Source: Candidatus Alistipes merdigallinarum
GTDB lineage: Bacteria > Bacteroidota > Bacteroidia > Bacteroidales > Rikenellaceae
Assembly: GCA_019119305.1 (NCBI GenBank)
Contig: DWXH01000004.1
Location: 1 to 47,954 of the forward strand
Direction: 5' to 3'
Length of the DNA stretch: 47,954 bases
Shown here: positions 26,661-34,747 of the stretch, piece after piece
Position numbering within the stretch: the stretch's first letter is position 1
Layout of the letters: the number at the start of each line of letters is the position of its first letter
Position numbers and translations under genes: made by a program
The notes under the pieces: generated by a model
What the model was told of the DNA's origin: nothing
Seen by the model: the letters and a program-made list of their open reading frames with translations, nothing else
Databases searched by the model: none

Positions 26661-28346
26661 ATGATCGAAAAAATGCATAAAAAATTTAAGAAATGGATCT
26701 TGTGGGGAGCTTTGCTCCTTGTTGCCGGGGGATCGTTTGCTGCAGCGTCGCAACCCGATTTTCTTATCGGTAAGAACATACAGATACTGTTCAACATGTT
26801 TCGCGACGTAAGTCTGTTCTATGTCGATTCGGTCGACGCCGACCGGTTGCTCGAAAATGCCGCAGCGGGTATGGTCTCTGAACTCGACCCCTATACCGAG
26901 TTGATCCCTGAGGAGGAGATGGCTGATTTCGAGATTCAGGCGACCGGAAAGTATGCGGGAATCGGAGCGATCATCCGCAAGAGCGGCGATTATGTCTTGA
27001 TAGCCCAACCGTATGAAAACTTCCCGGCCGATAAGGCAGGATTGGTGATCGGTGATAAGATTGTGGCGATCGATGGAGAGAGCATTAAAGCATACGATGC
27101 CACGAAAGTGAGCAGTATGCTCAAAGGGACTCCCGGAACCTCCGTGAAGCTTACGGTCGAAAAGTTACTTACCGGCGAGCAGGTTGACGTTGAGATCAAG
27201 CGTGAGCGGATAGTGATCTCCGGAGTGCCTTATTACGGTGTGATCGACGGGGATGTCGGATATATTCTGCACAACGATTTTTCGGAGGATTGCAGCCAAG
27301 ACCTGTTGGCAGCTTTCGAAGCCTTGAAAAAGGAGGGGATTACCTCGCTGATTATCGACTTGCGCGGAAACGGGGGCGGTATATTGCAGGAGGCCGTAAA
27401 GATTCTTTCGATGTTCGTTCCGAAAGGGACTACGGTTGTTTCGATGAAGGGGCGTTCGGAAGATTCGAATGCGACGTTCGTTACGAAAACCGATCCGGTC
27501 GATACCGAGATTCCGATTGTCGTACTGGTCAACAGCATGACGGCATCGGCAGCGGAGATCGTGTCGGGAGCGCTTCAGGATCTGGATCGGGCGGTACTGG
27601 TCGGCCAACGTACTTTCGGAAAAGGATTGGTTCAGGTGACACGTCCTTTGGGGTATAACGCATATTTGAAAGTTACGACGGCAAAATATTACATCCCGAG
27701 CGGACGTTGCATCCAATCGGTCGACTATGCCCATCGCAACGAGGATGGAAGCGTTGGGGTGGTTCCCGATTCGTTGATCAAGGAGTATACGACGACTGCG
27801 GGACGTAAGGTGTACGATGGGGGAGGAGTTATGCCTGATGTGCGGTTGGATCCCAATTATACCAGCGTATTTACCATGTCGCTGTACGCCAAAGGGTATA
27901 TCGAAGATTTTGCGAACGACTATTACAAACGCCATCGGGAGGGAATAGATGTTGATACATTCTGCTTATCGGACGAGGAGTATGGACGGTTCGAGGCATT
28001 TATGGCCGACAAGGAGGTGGAATATGATTCTGAAACTCAGGAGGCGCTTAAGGAGTTGCGTCGCAAGGCGGAACGTGAAAAATATGCTGACCGGATCACC
28101 GAAGAGCTCGATCGGATTGCTGATAAGCTGAAAGAGGATAAGGAGGCCGATCTCGAAAGTTTCAAGGACGACGTTCGGAAACTGCTCGAAAAGGAGATTA
28201 TCCTGAGATACCACTATTATGGCGGTGTTGCCCGTCATGTATCTCTGAACGATCCGGAGGTACATCGGGCTGTAGAGATTTTGAAGAACGGGGAGGAGTA
28301 TCGACGTATCCTGACCTCGCAGGATACGCCCCGAAATGCGGAGTAA
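26661..28346 (+). CDS. S41 C-terminal processing peptidase (CtpA/Prc type)
   Basis: Periplasmic serine protease that trims or degrades envelope proteins from their C-termini. A signal anchor lies at about 12-30. A PDZ domain spans about 88-170 (KYAGIGAIIR, GLVIGDKIVAIDGE). The catalytic Ser-Lys dyad is seen as Ser296 in NSMTASAAEIVSGAL and Lys321 in TFGKGLVQ. LRGNGGG at 234-240 is the expected S41 strand motif. The C-terminal extension (440-561) is charged and helical, perhaps coiled coil. Length 561 agrees with Bacteroidetes homologues. The histidine kinase gene starts 12 bases after the stop. Confidence 0.95.
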   Translation: MIEKMHKKFKKWILWGALLLVAGGSFAAASQPDFLIGKNIQILFNMFRDVSLFYVDSVDADRLLENAAAGMVSELDPYTELIPEEEMADFEIQATGKYAGIGAIIRKSGDYVLIAQPYENFPADKAGLVIGDKIVAIDGESIKAYDATKVSSMLKGTPGTSVKLTVEKLLTGEQVDVEIKRERIVISGVPYYGVIDGDVGYILHNDFSEDCSQDLLAAFEALKKEGITSLIIDLRGNGGGILQEAVKILSMFVPKGTTVVSMKGRSEDSNATFVTKTDPVDTEIPIVVLVNSMTASAAEIVSGALQDLDRAVLVGQRTFGKGLVQVTRPLGYNAYLKVTTAKYYIPSGRCIQSVDYAHRNEDGSVGVVPDSLIKEYTTTAGRKVYDGGGVMPDVRLDPNYTSVFTMSLYAKGYIEDFANDYYKRHREGIDVDTFCLSDEEYGRFEAFMADKEVEYDSETQEALKELRRKAEREKYADRITEELDRIADKLKEDKEADLESFKDDVRKLLEKEIILRYHYYGGVARHVSLNDPEVHRAVEILKNGEEYRRILTSQDTPRNAE

Positions 28347-28358
28347 ATCGCGGTTGGA

Positions 28359-29516
28359 ATGGGTGGAGTATTGCATAAGGTTTTTTCGTTCAAAAGCCGT
28401 CTGGTCGTTATCGCGGTAGGTTTGGTGATCGGGGTCTCGTCGCTGCTGTTCACCAACAATATGGCCGCGCAGTTGCGAGAGAAAGAGAAGAACGAAGTGG
28501 ATATTTGGGTTGCGGCTTTTCGTGAATTGGGAGCCGATCCGGGAAATCCGTTGTTACTGTCGATCATTACCACCCGAAACAACATTCCGTTTATTCTGAT
28601 CGACCGGGATCAACGGGTGATCGCTTCGCACTTGATCCCCGAACATATTCTGAACCATCCCGACCTGCTCAATCAGAAATTGGTCGAACTCGCCGAGATC
28701 AATCCCCGGATTAAAGTCGAGACGCTCTATAACGAGACGTTTTATATCTTTTTCGATGAATCCGGATTGCTGAAGTCGTTGACCTATTTCCCGTATATTC
28801 AGTTGTTGGTCATTATCGTTTTCGTATTGTTCGGTTACATTGCGTTGCGATCGACCAAGCAGGATGAGCAGAACCGGGTGTGGATCGGCCTGGCCAAAGA
28901 GACGGCCCACCAGTTGGGAACGCCAACCTCATCGCTTTTAGGATGGCTCGAGTATCTTCGGACACAAAATATCGATCCGACGGCCATTGCCGAGATGAAT
29001 AAGGATATTATTCGGTTGACGAAAGTGGTCGACCGTTTCTCCAAAATCGGTGCGGCTACCTCACTCTCCGAAGGGGTGATCAATGAGGTGGTCGGCAATA
29101 GTGTCATCTATTTCCGAACCCGTGTACCCAAGAATGTGACAATCTCTTACAACGGATTGGCCATGGCGCAACAGAAGGCGATGATCAATGAAGCTCTTTT
29201 CGAATGGGTCATCGAGAACCTGTTGAAAAATGCGATGGATGCGCTCTCGGGGAAAGGGACGATCGATGTCAAATTGTCGAATGATGATAATTGGATCTAT
29301 ATAGACGTCAAGGATACGGGTAAGGGTATTGCCAAAGGGAATTTCAAGCGGATTTTTGATCCTGGGTTTACGACCAAGACACGGGGCTGGGGATTGGGTT
29401 TGTCGTTGAGTAAGCGGATCATTGAGGGGGCCCACAACGGAAAGATTTTCGTACTCGATTCGGAGATCAATAAGGGAACCACAATCCGGATTGCATTGAA
29501 AAAAATCTATTCATAA
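28359..29516 (+). CDS. orphan membrane histidine kinase
   Basis: Sensor kinase with TM1 (about 15-32), a periplasmic sensor loop (33-143), TM2 (144-163) and a cytoplasmic kinase. The phospho-acceptor is His184 in AKETAHQLGTPTSSLLGW, a form typical of a Bacteroidetes subfamily rather than the usual SHELRTPL. The ATP-binding part shows the N-box ENLLKNAMDAL, G1 VKDTGKGIAKG and the G2-like RGWGLGLSLSKRII. No response regulator gene lies nearby. The 12-base gap to the ctpA-type gene and coupling with DUF4271 and hemD downstream suggest one operon. The signal sensed is unknown; envelope state is a guess based on the protease neighbour. Confidence 0.92.
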   Translation: MGGVLHKVFSFKSRLVVIAVGLVIGVSSLLFTNNMAAQLREKEKNEVDIWVAAFRELGADPGNPLLLSIITTRNNIPFILIDRDQRVIASHLIPEHILNHPDLLNQKLVELAEINPRIKVETLYNETFYIFFDESGLLKSLTYFPYIQLLVIIVFVLFGYIALRSTKQDEQNRVWIGLAKETAHQLGTPTSSLLGWLEYLRTQNIDPTAIAEMNKDIIRLTKVVDRFSKIGAATSLSEGVINEVVGNSVIYFRTRVPKNVTISYNGLAMAQQKAMINEALFEWVIENLLKNAMDALSGKGTIDVKLSNDDNWIYIDVKDTGKGIAKGNFKRIFDPGFTTKTRGWGLGLSLSKRIIEGAHNGKIFVLDSEINKGTTIRIALKKIYS

Positions 29517-29539
29517 CAGACAGAGGAGCGAGGCGTTCG

Positions 29540-30370
29540 ATGGAGAGCCTATACGTGACAGATTGCGATTGTTTTCTCAGCCCGATACAGGTGGTTGAAA
29601 GGGCGTACGTTCCGACCGAAGTGGATATTTTCGGAGCTTCTTCCGTTGTGATCGAGTCGCAGCCGATTGAGATGTCGTTGAACCGATTGGTTCCGGTGAA
29701 AATGACCGAGAGTTTTGCGTACCATGGAATTGTTTTGGCGGTATTTGTCCTGCTGGCTTATTTAATACATAGTTATCGCAGCAGCCTGGCGATAGTTTTT
29801 AAAGTGCAGGCCGGAAGATTGTCCGAAGGGAAAGTGTTTGATGAACAATCTCTGTTTTTTAAGAAATTCTTGATTCGCAGCCGGTTGTTTTGTATGTTAT
29901 TGATCAGCGGGTTGCTGATTCGGATAGGATCGTGGTTACCGATTGAATCACGGCTTCCGAATCCGATGCCGCAGATGGTTGACTTGCTTTGTCTGGGTGT
30001 CGTGGCGATGGTATTGACCGTTTCTTTTTATCGGTGGAGTGTGATGAAAATCGTCGGAAAAATAATTCGTAATGAGTCGTTTTTCAGTATGTTGCGGTTC
30101 TCGAATAATATAGTCTCTTCGTTTTCGTGTTTCGTCTTGGTCCCATTTTTTCTGATCGTCATGTTGTCCGAGGGTAAAATGATCGATAATATCTTGTATG
30201 TTACCATTATTTTGTTTGCTGGACTCTATATACTTTATCTTACAAAAAGTTATCGGTTCTTTGCGGCTCGAAATGTTTCAATTCTGCAATGGATTTTGTA
30301 CCTTTGCACCGTCGAATTTTTTCCGATAAGCTTTTTCATCCTGGTTTTCATGAGGGATAAGCTGATATAA
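29540..30370 (+). CDS. DUF4271 multi-pass membrane protein
   Basis: A 276-residue inner-membrane protein with about six to seven hydrophobic segments starting near residue 62 (YHGIVLAVFVLLAYLIHSYR) and ending with FFPISFFILVFMRDKL. The C-terminal half (CTVEFFPISFF) and its position immediately before hemD match DUF4271, a family found across Bacteroidetes with no known function. The N-terminal 55 residues are soluble, Ser/Val-rich and not recognised. It begins 23 bases after the kinase stop and ends 14 bases before hemD. Confidence 0.85.
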   Translation: MESLYVTDCDCFLSPIQVVERAYVPTEVDIFGASSVVIESQPIEMSLNRLVPVKMTESFAYHGIVLAVFVLLAYLIHSYRSSLAIVFKVQAGRLSEGKVFDEQSLFFKKFLIRSRLFCMLLISGLLIRIGSWLPIESRLPNPMPQMVDLLCLGVVAMVLTVSFYRWSVMKIVGKIIRNESFFSMLRFSNNIVSSFSCFVLVPFFLIVMLSEGKMIDNILYVTIILFAGLYILYLTKSYRFFAARNVSILQWILYLCTVEFFPISFFILVFMRDKLI

Positions 30371-30384
30371 AAGAGGGGGGAGTT

Positions 30385-31248
30385 TTGAAAATAAAAAATG
30401 TTTTAATCTCGCAACCGGCGCCGGTGGTTGCCGAAAAATCTCCGTTTAATGAGATTGTACTCAAACATCACGTTAATGTGGATTTTCATCCGTTCATTAA
30501 ACTGGAGGGTGTTTCATTAAAAGAGTTCCGAGGTCAGCGTGTTGAAATTCTGGAACACAGTGCCGTGATCTTTACCAGTCGGGTGACGATCGATAACTTT
30601 TTCCGCATCTGTGAAGAGGCCAGAATTACGATTCCCGAGACGATGAAATATTTCTGCAATACAGAGGCTATTGCTTTATATCTGCAAAAATATATCGTTT
30701 ATCGCAAACGCAAAATTTTCTTTGCCGAAGGTACTTTCTCTTCATTGGTCGAATTGATTGTCAAGCATAAAGATGAGAAGTTCTTGTTGACTCTTTCCGA
30801 ACCGCATAAACCGGAGATGCCGATGGTGTTGGAGAAGTTGCAACTCAAATGGAATAAGGTGATATTGGCCCGTACGGTCAGTGCCGATTTGGAAGCGGTA
30901 AATTTGGATAAATACGATTTGGTAGTTTTTTACAGTCCATCTGAAATCGCTTCGTTGTTAGGTCGTTTCTCCGTCGAGACAATTCATCCGAAGATAGCGG
31001 TTTTCGGGAACGGGACAGCCCGTGCGGCTGTTGAAAACGGTTTGACCGTCAGTGCGATGGCTCCTACACCCGAAGCGCCTTCGATGACCAAGGCATTGGA
31101 TATATATATACGTCGGATTAATTCCGGAGAGGAGGTGGCCCCTGTTGAGTTGCAGGAGAAGACGACGGATCTGGCTTTTATTGAGAACGCGAAGCGAGGA
31201 AAGCGGGGCCGCTCGATTAAAGCTGTGGCTTCTGGAGGAGGAAAATAA
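30385..31248 (+). CDS. hemD: uroporphyrinogen-III synthase, TTG start
   Basis: Closes hydroxymethylbilane to uroporphyrinogen III, the common precursor of haem, sirohaem and corrinoids. The N-terminus KNVLISQPAPV, the FTSR segment (VIFTSRVTIDNFF) and the domain 2 pattern DLVVFYSPSEIASLL and KIAVFGNGTARAA fit the family; 287 residues is a little longer than most because of a charged C-terminal tail. The frame must start at TTG 30385: AGAGGGGGGAG lies 5-15 bases upstream as a strong ribosome-binding site and the family begins with MKIKxxLxSQP here. No other haem genes are adjacent. Confidence 0.9.
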   Translation: MKIKNVLISQPAPVVAEKSPFNEIVLKHHVNVDFHPFIKLEGVSLKEFRGQRVEILEHSAVIFTSRVTIDNFFRICEEARITIPETMKYFCNTEAIALYLQKYIVYRKRKIFFAEGTFSSLVELIVKHKDEKFLLTLSEPHKPEMPMVLEKLQLKWNKVILARTVSADLEAVNLDKYDLVVFYSPSEIASLLGRFSVETIHPKIAVFGNGTARAAVENGLTVSAMAPTPEAPSMTKALDIYIRRINSGEEVAPVELQEKTTDLAFIENAKRGKRGRSIKAVASGGGK

Positions 31249-31289
31249 AGTTACTTTTTCGTTCGGTTCAGTAAAATCAGTAGGGGGAA

Positions 31290-31691
31290 ATGGCGGTCGG
31301 CGATTATACTTTTTCCCGGAACGAACGGTTGAAATCTCGAAAAGAGATTGCTCTTCTTTTCAATGATGGAAGAGGCGAAACGTTTTATCCGTTACGATGT
31401 GTGGTTCGGCGGGAAAGGGTCGAGAAAGAATGTGTCGGTGTAGGGGTGCTTATTTCGGTATCAAAAAGGAATCACAAACGGGCTAATGTCCGGAATCTGC
31501 TGAAAAGACGTATTCGGGAAGCCTATCGTCTGAATCGAACGCCTTTGAAAGAGAGGGTGTCGGAACGGGGAGAGCGTTTGACTTTCGCTCTGCTTTACAT
31601 ATCGAAAGAGGTGGCGGATTTCGCTGCAATAGAGTATGCCGTACAGAAGATCATATCCAAACTTTTGGAGCAGACTGAAAAAGGGAGTTAA
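31290..31691 (+). CDS. rnpA: ribonuclease P protein component
   Basis: Basic protein subunit that helps RNase P RNA mature tRNA 5' ends. The RNR signature is visible as [17 protein letters not shown] (about 69-85), preceded by [17 protein letters not shown]. It starts with the usual [21 protein letters not shown] just before the ATG is a good ribosome-binding site. At 133 residues it is normal. Its last 56 bases overlap the start of yidD in another frame. rpmH and dnaA, often beside rnpA, are not here. Confidence 0.94.
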   Translation: MAVGDYTFSRNERLKSRKEIALLFNDGRGETFYPLRCVVRRERVEKECVGVGVLISVSKRNHKRANVRNLLKRRIREAYRLNRTPLKERVSERGERLTFALLYISKEVADFAAIEYAVQKIISKLLEQTEKGS

Positions 31692-31908
31692 ACGGATTAC
31701 GATAGCTCCTTTTTTGGCATTGATCTGGGTATATCGCAACTGTATCTCTCCGTTTACGCCTCCATCCTGCCGGTTTACACCTACCTGTTCGCAATATTGT
31801 GCCGAGGCGTTACGGAAGCATGGATTGATCCGTGGGGGTTATTTGGGTATCCGGCGTCTGTTGCGTTGTCATCCGTGGGGTGGAAGCGGATATGATCCTG
31901 TTCCTTAA
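31636..31908 (+). CDS. yidD: membrane protein insertion efficiency factor YidD
   Basis: Small amphipathic protein thought to assist YidC-dependent membrane insertion. The family core is complete: [22 protein letters not shown], with the double-Cys pattern, and the end [12 protein letters not shown]. Taking the ATG at 31636 gives 90 residues with a basic N-terminal extension (KKGVKR) and a 56-base overlap with rnpA; a later non-ATG start cannot be ruled out. It is the last gene of the run that begins at the cyclo-ligase, followed by a strong terminator. Confidence 0.92.
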   Translation: MPYRRSYPNFWSRLKKGVKRITIAPFLALIWVYRNCISPFTPPSCRFTPTCSQYCAEALRKHGLIRGGYLGIRRLLRCHPWGGSGYDPVP

Positions 31909-31937
31909 GGTTATAAGGAGTTCTGTTTTATAGATAC

Positions 31938-31969
31938 ACAAAGGCCGTATTCAAAAATACGGCCTTTGT
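31938..31969. terminator. bidirectional intrinsic terminator
   Basis: A 14-bp perfect stem (ACAAAGGCCGTATT with its complement) and a 4-base CAAA loop lie between convergent yidD and murA. Confidence 0.85.
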
Positions 31970-32033
31970 ATTTCATGAGGGAGGAGTATTTGACTACTTC
32001 CCTTTGTTTTATCTCTTCTTTCTTGTATAAAGA

Positions 32034-33341
32034 TCAGTCGATTCGTCGGATGTCGGCTCCGAGTGCATTCAGGCGGGTATCGATGTTCTGGTAACCGCGG
32101 TCGATCTGTTCGACATTCTGGATGATGCTGCGGCCGTCGGCCGACATGGCGGCGATCAACAGAGCGACTCCTGCCCGGATATCGGGGGAGGACATGGTGG
32201 TGGCCCGAAGTTGAATCTGGTGATCCTGCCCGATGACTGTCGCCCGATGCGGGTCGCACAGGATGATCTGGGCTCCCATGTCGATCAGTTTGTCGACGAA
32301 GAACAGACGGCTCTCGAACATCTTTTGGTGAATCAGTACGGCACCTTTGGCCTGTGTGGCGACTACCAAAAAGACCGACAACAGGTCGGGGGTCAGTCCC
32401 GGCCACGGCGCATCCGAAATGTTCATGATCGACCCGTCAATGAAACTTTCGATTTCGTAGTGGTCGTGGCGCGGAATGTAGATGTCGTCACCACGCTGTT
32501 CGAAGTTGATCCCCATGCGGGCGAATTGGGCGGGAATGATACCCAGATTTTCGAACGATACATCCTTGATCGTAATTTCACTTTGGGTCATGGCGGCCAT
32601 ACCGATAAAACTGCCCACCTCGATCATATCGGGCAGCAGGGTATGGTTCGTTCCGTGCAGGCTTTCGACACCATCGATAATCAAAAGATTGGATGCAATG
32701 CCTGATATGAGGGCTCCCATGCGGTTCAGCATCCGGCAAAGCTGCTGTACATAGGGCTCGCAGGCTGCATTATAGATTGTAGTCCGTCCTTTGGCCAATA
32801 CGGCGGCCATGATGATGTTGGCCGTTCCGGTTACGGAGGCTTCGTCGAGCAACATGTAGCAACCGGTCAATTTTTTGGCCGATACGGAAAAAAAGTTCGA
32901 GTTGCTGTCGAAATCGAATTGGGCTCCTAATTTCTGGAAGCCGATGAAGTGGGTGTCCAGACGCCGGCGTCCGATCTTGTCGCCGCCCGGCTTGGGAATA
33001 AACCCTTTACCGTAACGGGCGAGCAACGGTCCGATAATCATGACCGATCCCCGAAGGCGGGCTGCACGTTTGCGGTAATCTTCGCTGTTCAGATAGTCGA
33101 AGTCAATCTCTTTGGCCTCGAACGAATAGGTGCTTTCGTCGATTTTCTCGACAGTTACCCCCATCTTCTTAAAAAGTTCGATCAGTTGGAGGATGTCGAC
33201 AATGGCCGGTATGTTGTGAATCGTTACTTTTTCGGGGGTTAGCAGCGTAGCGCATAATACCTGCAGGGCTTCGTTTTTTGCCCCCTGCGGGTAAATCTCC
33301 CCCTTGAGCGGAGTGCCGCCCCTGACTTCAAATGTTGCCAT
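32034..33341 (-). CDS. murA: UDP-N-acetylglucosamine 1-carboxyvinyltransferase MurA, Cys-to-Asp type
   Basis: Transfers enolpyruvate from PEP to UDP-GlcNAc, the first committed step of peptidoglycan synthesis. The substrate-binding QGAKNEAL (K22, N23) and the pattern of repeated alpha/beta units over 435 residues are typical. The mobile catalytic loop reads KPGGDKIGRRRLDTHF: Asp121 replaces the Cys (Cys115 in E. coli) that fosfomycin alkylates. Enzymes with Asp there are active and insensitive to fosfomycin, so intrinsic resistance at the target is expected. The gene has its own well-formed promoter and convergent terminator. Confidence 0.96.
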   Translation of the reverse strand: MATFEVRGGTPLKGEIYPQGAKNEALQVLCATLLTPEKVTIHNIPAIVDILQLIELFKKMGVTVEKIDESTYSFEAKEIDFDYLNSEDYRKRAARLRGSVMIIGPLLARYGKGFIPKPGGDKIGRRRLDTHFIGFQKLGAQFDFDSNSNFFSVSAKKLTGCYMLLDEASVTGTANIIMAAVLAKGRTTIYNAACEPYVQQLCRMLNRMGALISGIASNLLIIDGVESLHGTNHTLLPDMIEVGSFIGMAAMTQSEITIKDVSFENLGIIPAQFARMGINFEQRGDDIYIPRHDHYEIESFIDGSIMNISDAPWPGLTPDLLSVFLVVATQAKGAVLIHQKMFESRLFFVDKLIDMGAQIILCDPHRATVIGQDHQIQLRATTMSSPDIRAGVALLIAAMSADGRSIIQNVEQIDRGYQNIDTRLNALGADIRRID

Positions 33342-33360
33342 AGAAATGAGCTTTATATGT

Positions 33361-33391
33361 CAAATGTAACGATTCGCTTTGAGATTTCAAA
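33361..33391 (-). promoter_or_regulatory. murA promoter
   Basis: Minus-strand TTTG (33391-33388) and TACATTTG (33368-33361) are 19 bases apart, a textbook Bacteroidetes promoter about 20 bases before the ATG. Confidence 0.78.
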
Positions 33392-33518
33392 ACGAAGCAT
33401 GCATCGGCCGTATGGCATCAGGATATGTTTTCATCGGAAAAGGTCCGAAATGATTGTATGGGTCGTCTCATTTTCCGAAGACAACGCTTCCTGTCAGCAG
33501 AGCTAATTCTGAAAAGAA

Positions 33519-34280
33519 TTATTTTTCTGATAAGGATTGATGTTCCCAGATTTTGGCGATGGTCGTGAATTTGTAGCAGGCGTTCAATGCGGCATAGGTA
33601 AAGCCGGCTTTCCCGTCGCGGAATCCTCCCTTGATGAGATAAAACCGCAAAAACCGCCAGCTACACTTGAAAAATGCCTTCCCGACCGAGAATCGTTGGT
33701 TGTTGCGGCGTAACAGTTCCTTATCGGAGTAGACATTGATCTTGGCCAATCGGGCTTCGACGCTTTCATTGGCTAAGTGTACGATCGCCAGATCATGCCG
33801 ACGGCTGGGGATAGAGGCCGTACGGCCGTTGATGTGTGGTCGGGCATGAATTGTAACCGGCCAGTCGCATTTCGATTTGCGGATCAGACGAACGATATAA
33901 TCGGGATAATCTCCGTGCATGAATTTTCCGAAGAAATAGTTTTTGCGGGGCATCCTCAATGCGGCGTACTCCGTGTGTTCGGACCGTTCGGCGAACCGGT
34001 ACAAGTATTCACGCAATGCTTCGGGGACCACTTCATCCGAGTCGAGTACCAATACCCATTCGTTGGAGGCTTGAGCGATTGCATAGTTGCGGGCCGGTTC
34101 GACGAATCCGGTCTGTTCGTGATACACGATACGGCAGCCGTATTTTTCGGCGATGGCACAGGTATGATCCGTTGAGTGCATGTCGCAAAGAACGATTTCA
34201 TCGAAGGTGGCGACTGATTTTAGGCATGCGTCGAGGAAACGTTCCGAATTGAAGGTATTGACTACGACCGATATTTTCAT
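33519..34280 (-). CDS. GT2-family glycosyltransferase (lipopolysaccharide-core type)
   Basis: A GT-A fold transferase of 253 residues. The start ISVVVNTFNSERFLDACLKSV, the nucleotide-sugar pocket DEIVLCDMHSTDHT, the VEPARNYAIAQAS stretch and the metal motif LDSDE (about 79-83) are all present. The middle (YFFGKFMHGDYPDYIVRLIRK) is like WaaE/KdtX-type transferases that decorate the lipopolysaccharide core. It would act at the cytoplasmic face of the inner membrane. The acceptor is unknown. It begins 11 bases after the small Cys-rich protein gene and is probably cotranscribed with it. Confidence 0.88.
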   Translation of the reverse strand: MKISVVVNTFNSERFLDACLKSVATFDEIVLCDMHSTDHTCAIAEKYGCRIVYHEQTGFVEPARNYAIAQASNEWVLVLDSDEVVPEALREYLYRFAERSEHTEYAALRMPRKNYFFGKFMHGDYPDYIVRLIRKSKCDWPVTIHARPHINGRTASIPSRRHDLAIVHLANESVEARLAKINVYSDKELLRRNNQRFSVGKAFFKCSWRFLRFYLIKGGFRDGKAGFTYAALNACYKFTTIAKIWEHQSLSEK

Positions 34281-34291
34281 AATTTCAGGTT

Positions 34292-34579
34292 TCAGTGGGT
34301 TTCAGGATGTTGTTGGGAACAGGCGGCAGCGGTGCAGGAGGCGCATCCGGTGGCAGAACAGGACTCTGTTCCCGATATCGCATTACCTTGTCGCAGCAGA
34401 GCCTCCTCTTCGCGCATCTGTTGGGAGGCACATCGGATTCCGCGCTCCTTCATGTGTCGGTTTTCTCCGATTTCGGAGTCCATATAATGGCCCTTGAAGA
34501 TGATTGTCAGCGAGAGTCCGATGACGAAAAAGGCGACGGCTCCTACGGTAATCAGAAATATCAGTAACCCGGATGACAT
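34292..34579 (-). CDS. small single-pass membrane protein with Cys-rich tail
   Basis: I cannot name this 95-residue protein with confidence. It has one transmembrane helix (about 4-28), a conserved-looking segment FKGHYMDSEIGENRHMKERGI with Cys50 and QQMREEE, then a tail with Cys74, Cys79, Cys82 and Cys87 and several His residues. Similar small proteins occur in Bacteroidetes genomes, by my recollection, without known function. The Cys/His tail could bind metal or an Fe-S cluster. It is upstream of the GT2 gene on the same strand. A -7-like box, one base off consensus, lies at 34619-34626. Confidence 0.65.
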   Translation of the reverse strand: MSSGLLIFLITVGAVAFFVIGLSLTIIFKGHYMDSEIGENRHMKERGIRCASQQMREEEALLRQGNAISGTESCSATGCASCTAAACSQQHPETH

Positions 34580-34677
34580 GTTCGTTGTCTTGCGTTAAAT
34601 TACCTGCTAAAGTTCATACAAAGATGGCGAAAAAATAACAATATTCCCTATCGGGACGATAAAAAGAGGAATTGTTT

Positions 34678-34685
34678 TATCTTTG
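34678..34685 (+). promoter_or_regulatory. trkA promoter -7 box
   Basis: TATCTTTG, exact consensus, 62 bases before the trkA ATG. No convincing -33 box. Confidence 0.5.
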
Positions 34686-34747
34686 TAACGTTATGGAGTC
34701 CTTCTGCACGTGTTTTTTACCCGGGCGGAAAAGAAAACGAGGAAATT

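Noticed and set aside
33504-33521. Hairpin TAATTCT-GAAA-AGAATTA at the end of the GT2 gene
   Set aside because: The stem is weak and A/T only, and no T-run follows on the minus strand, so I do not call it a terminator.
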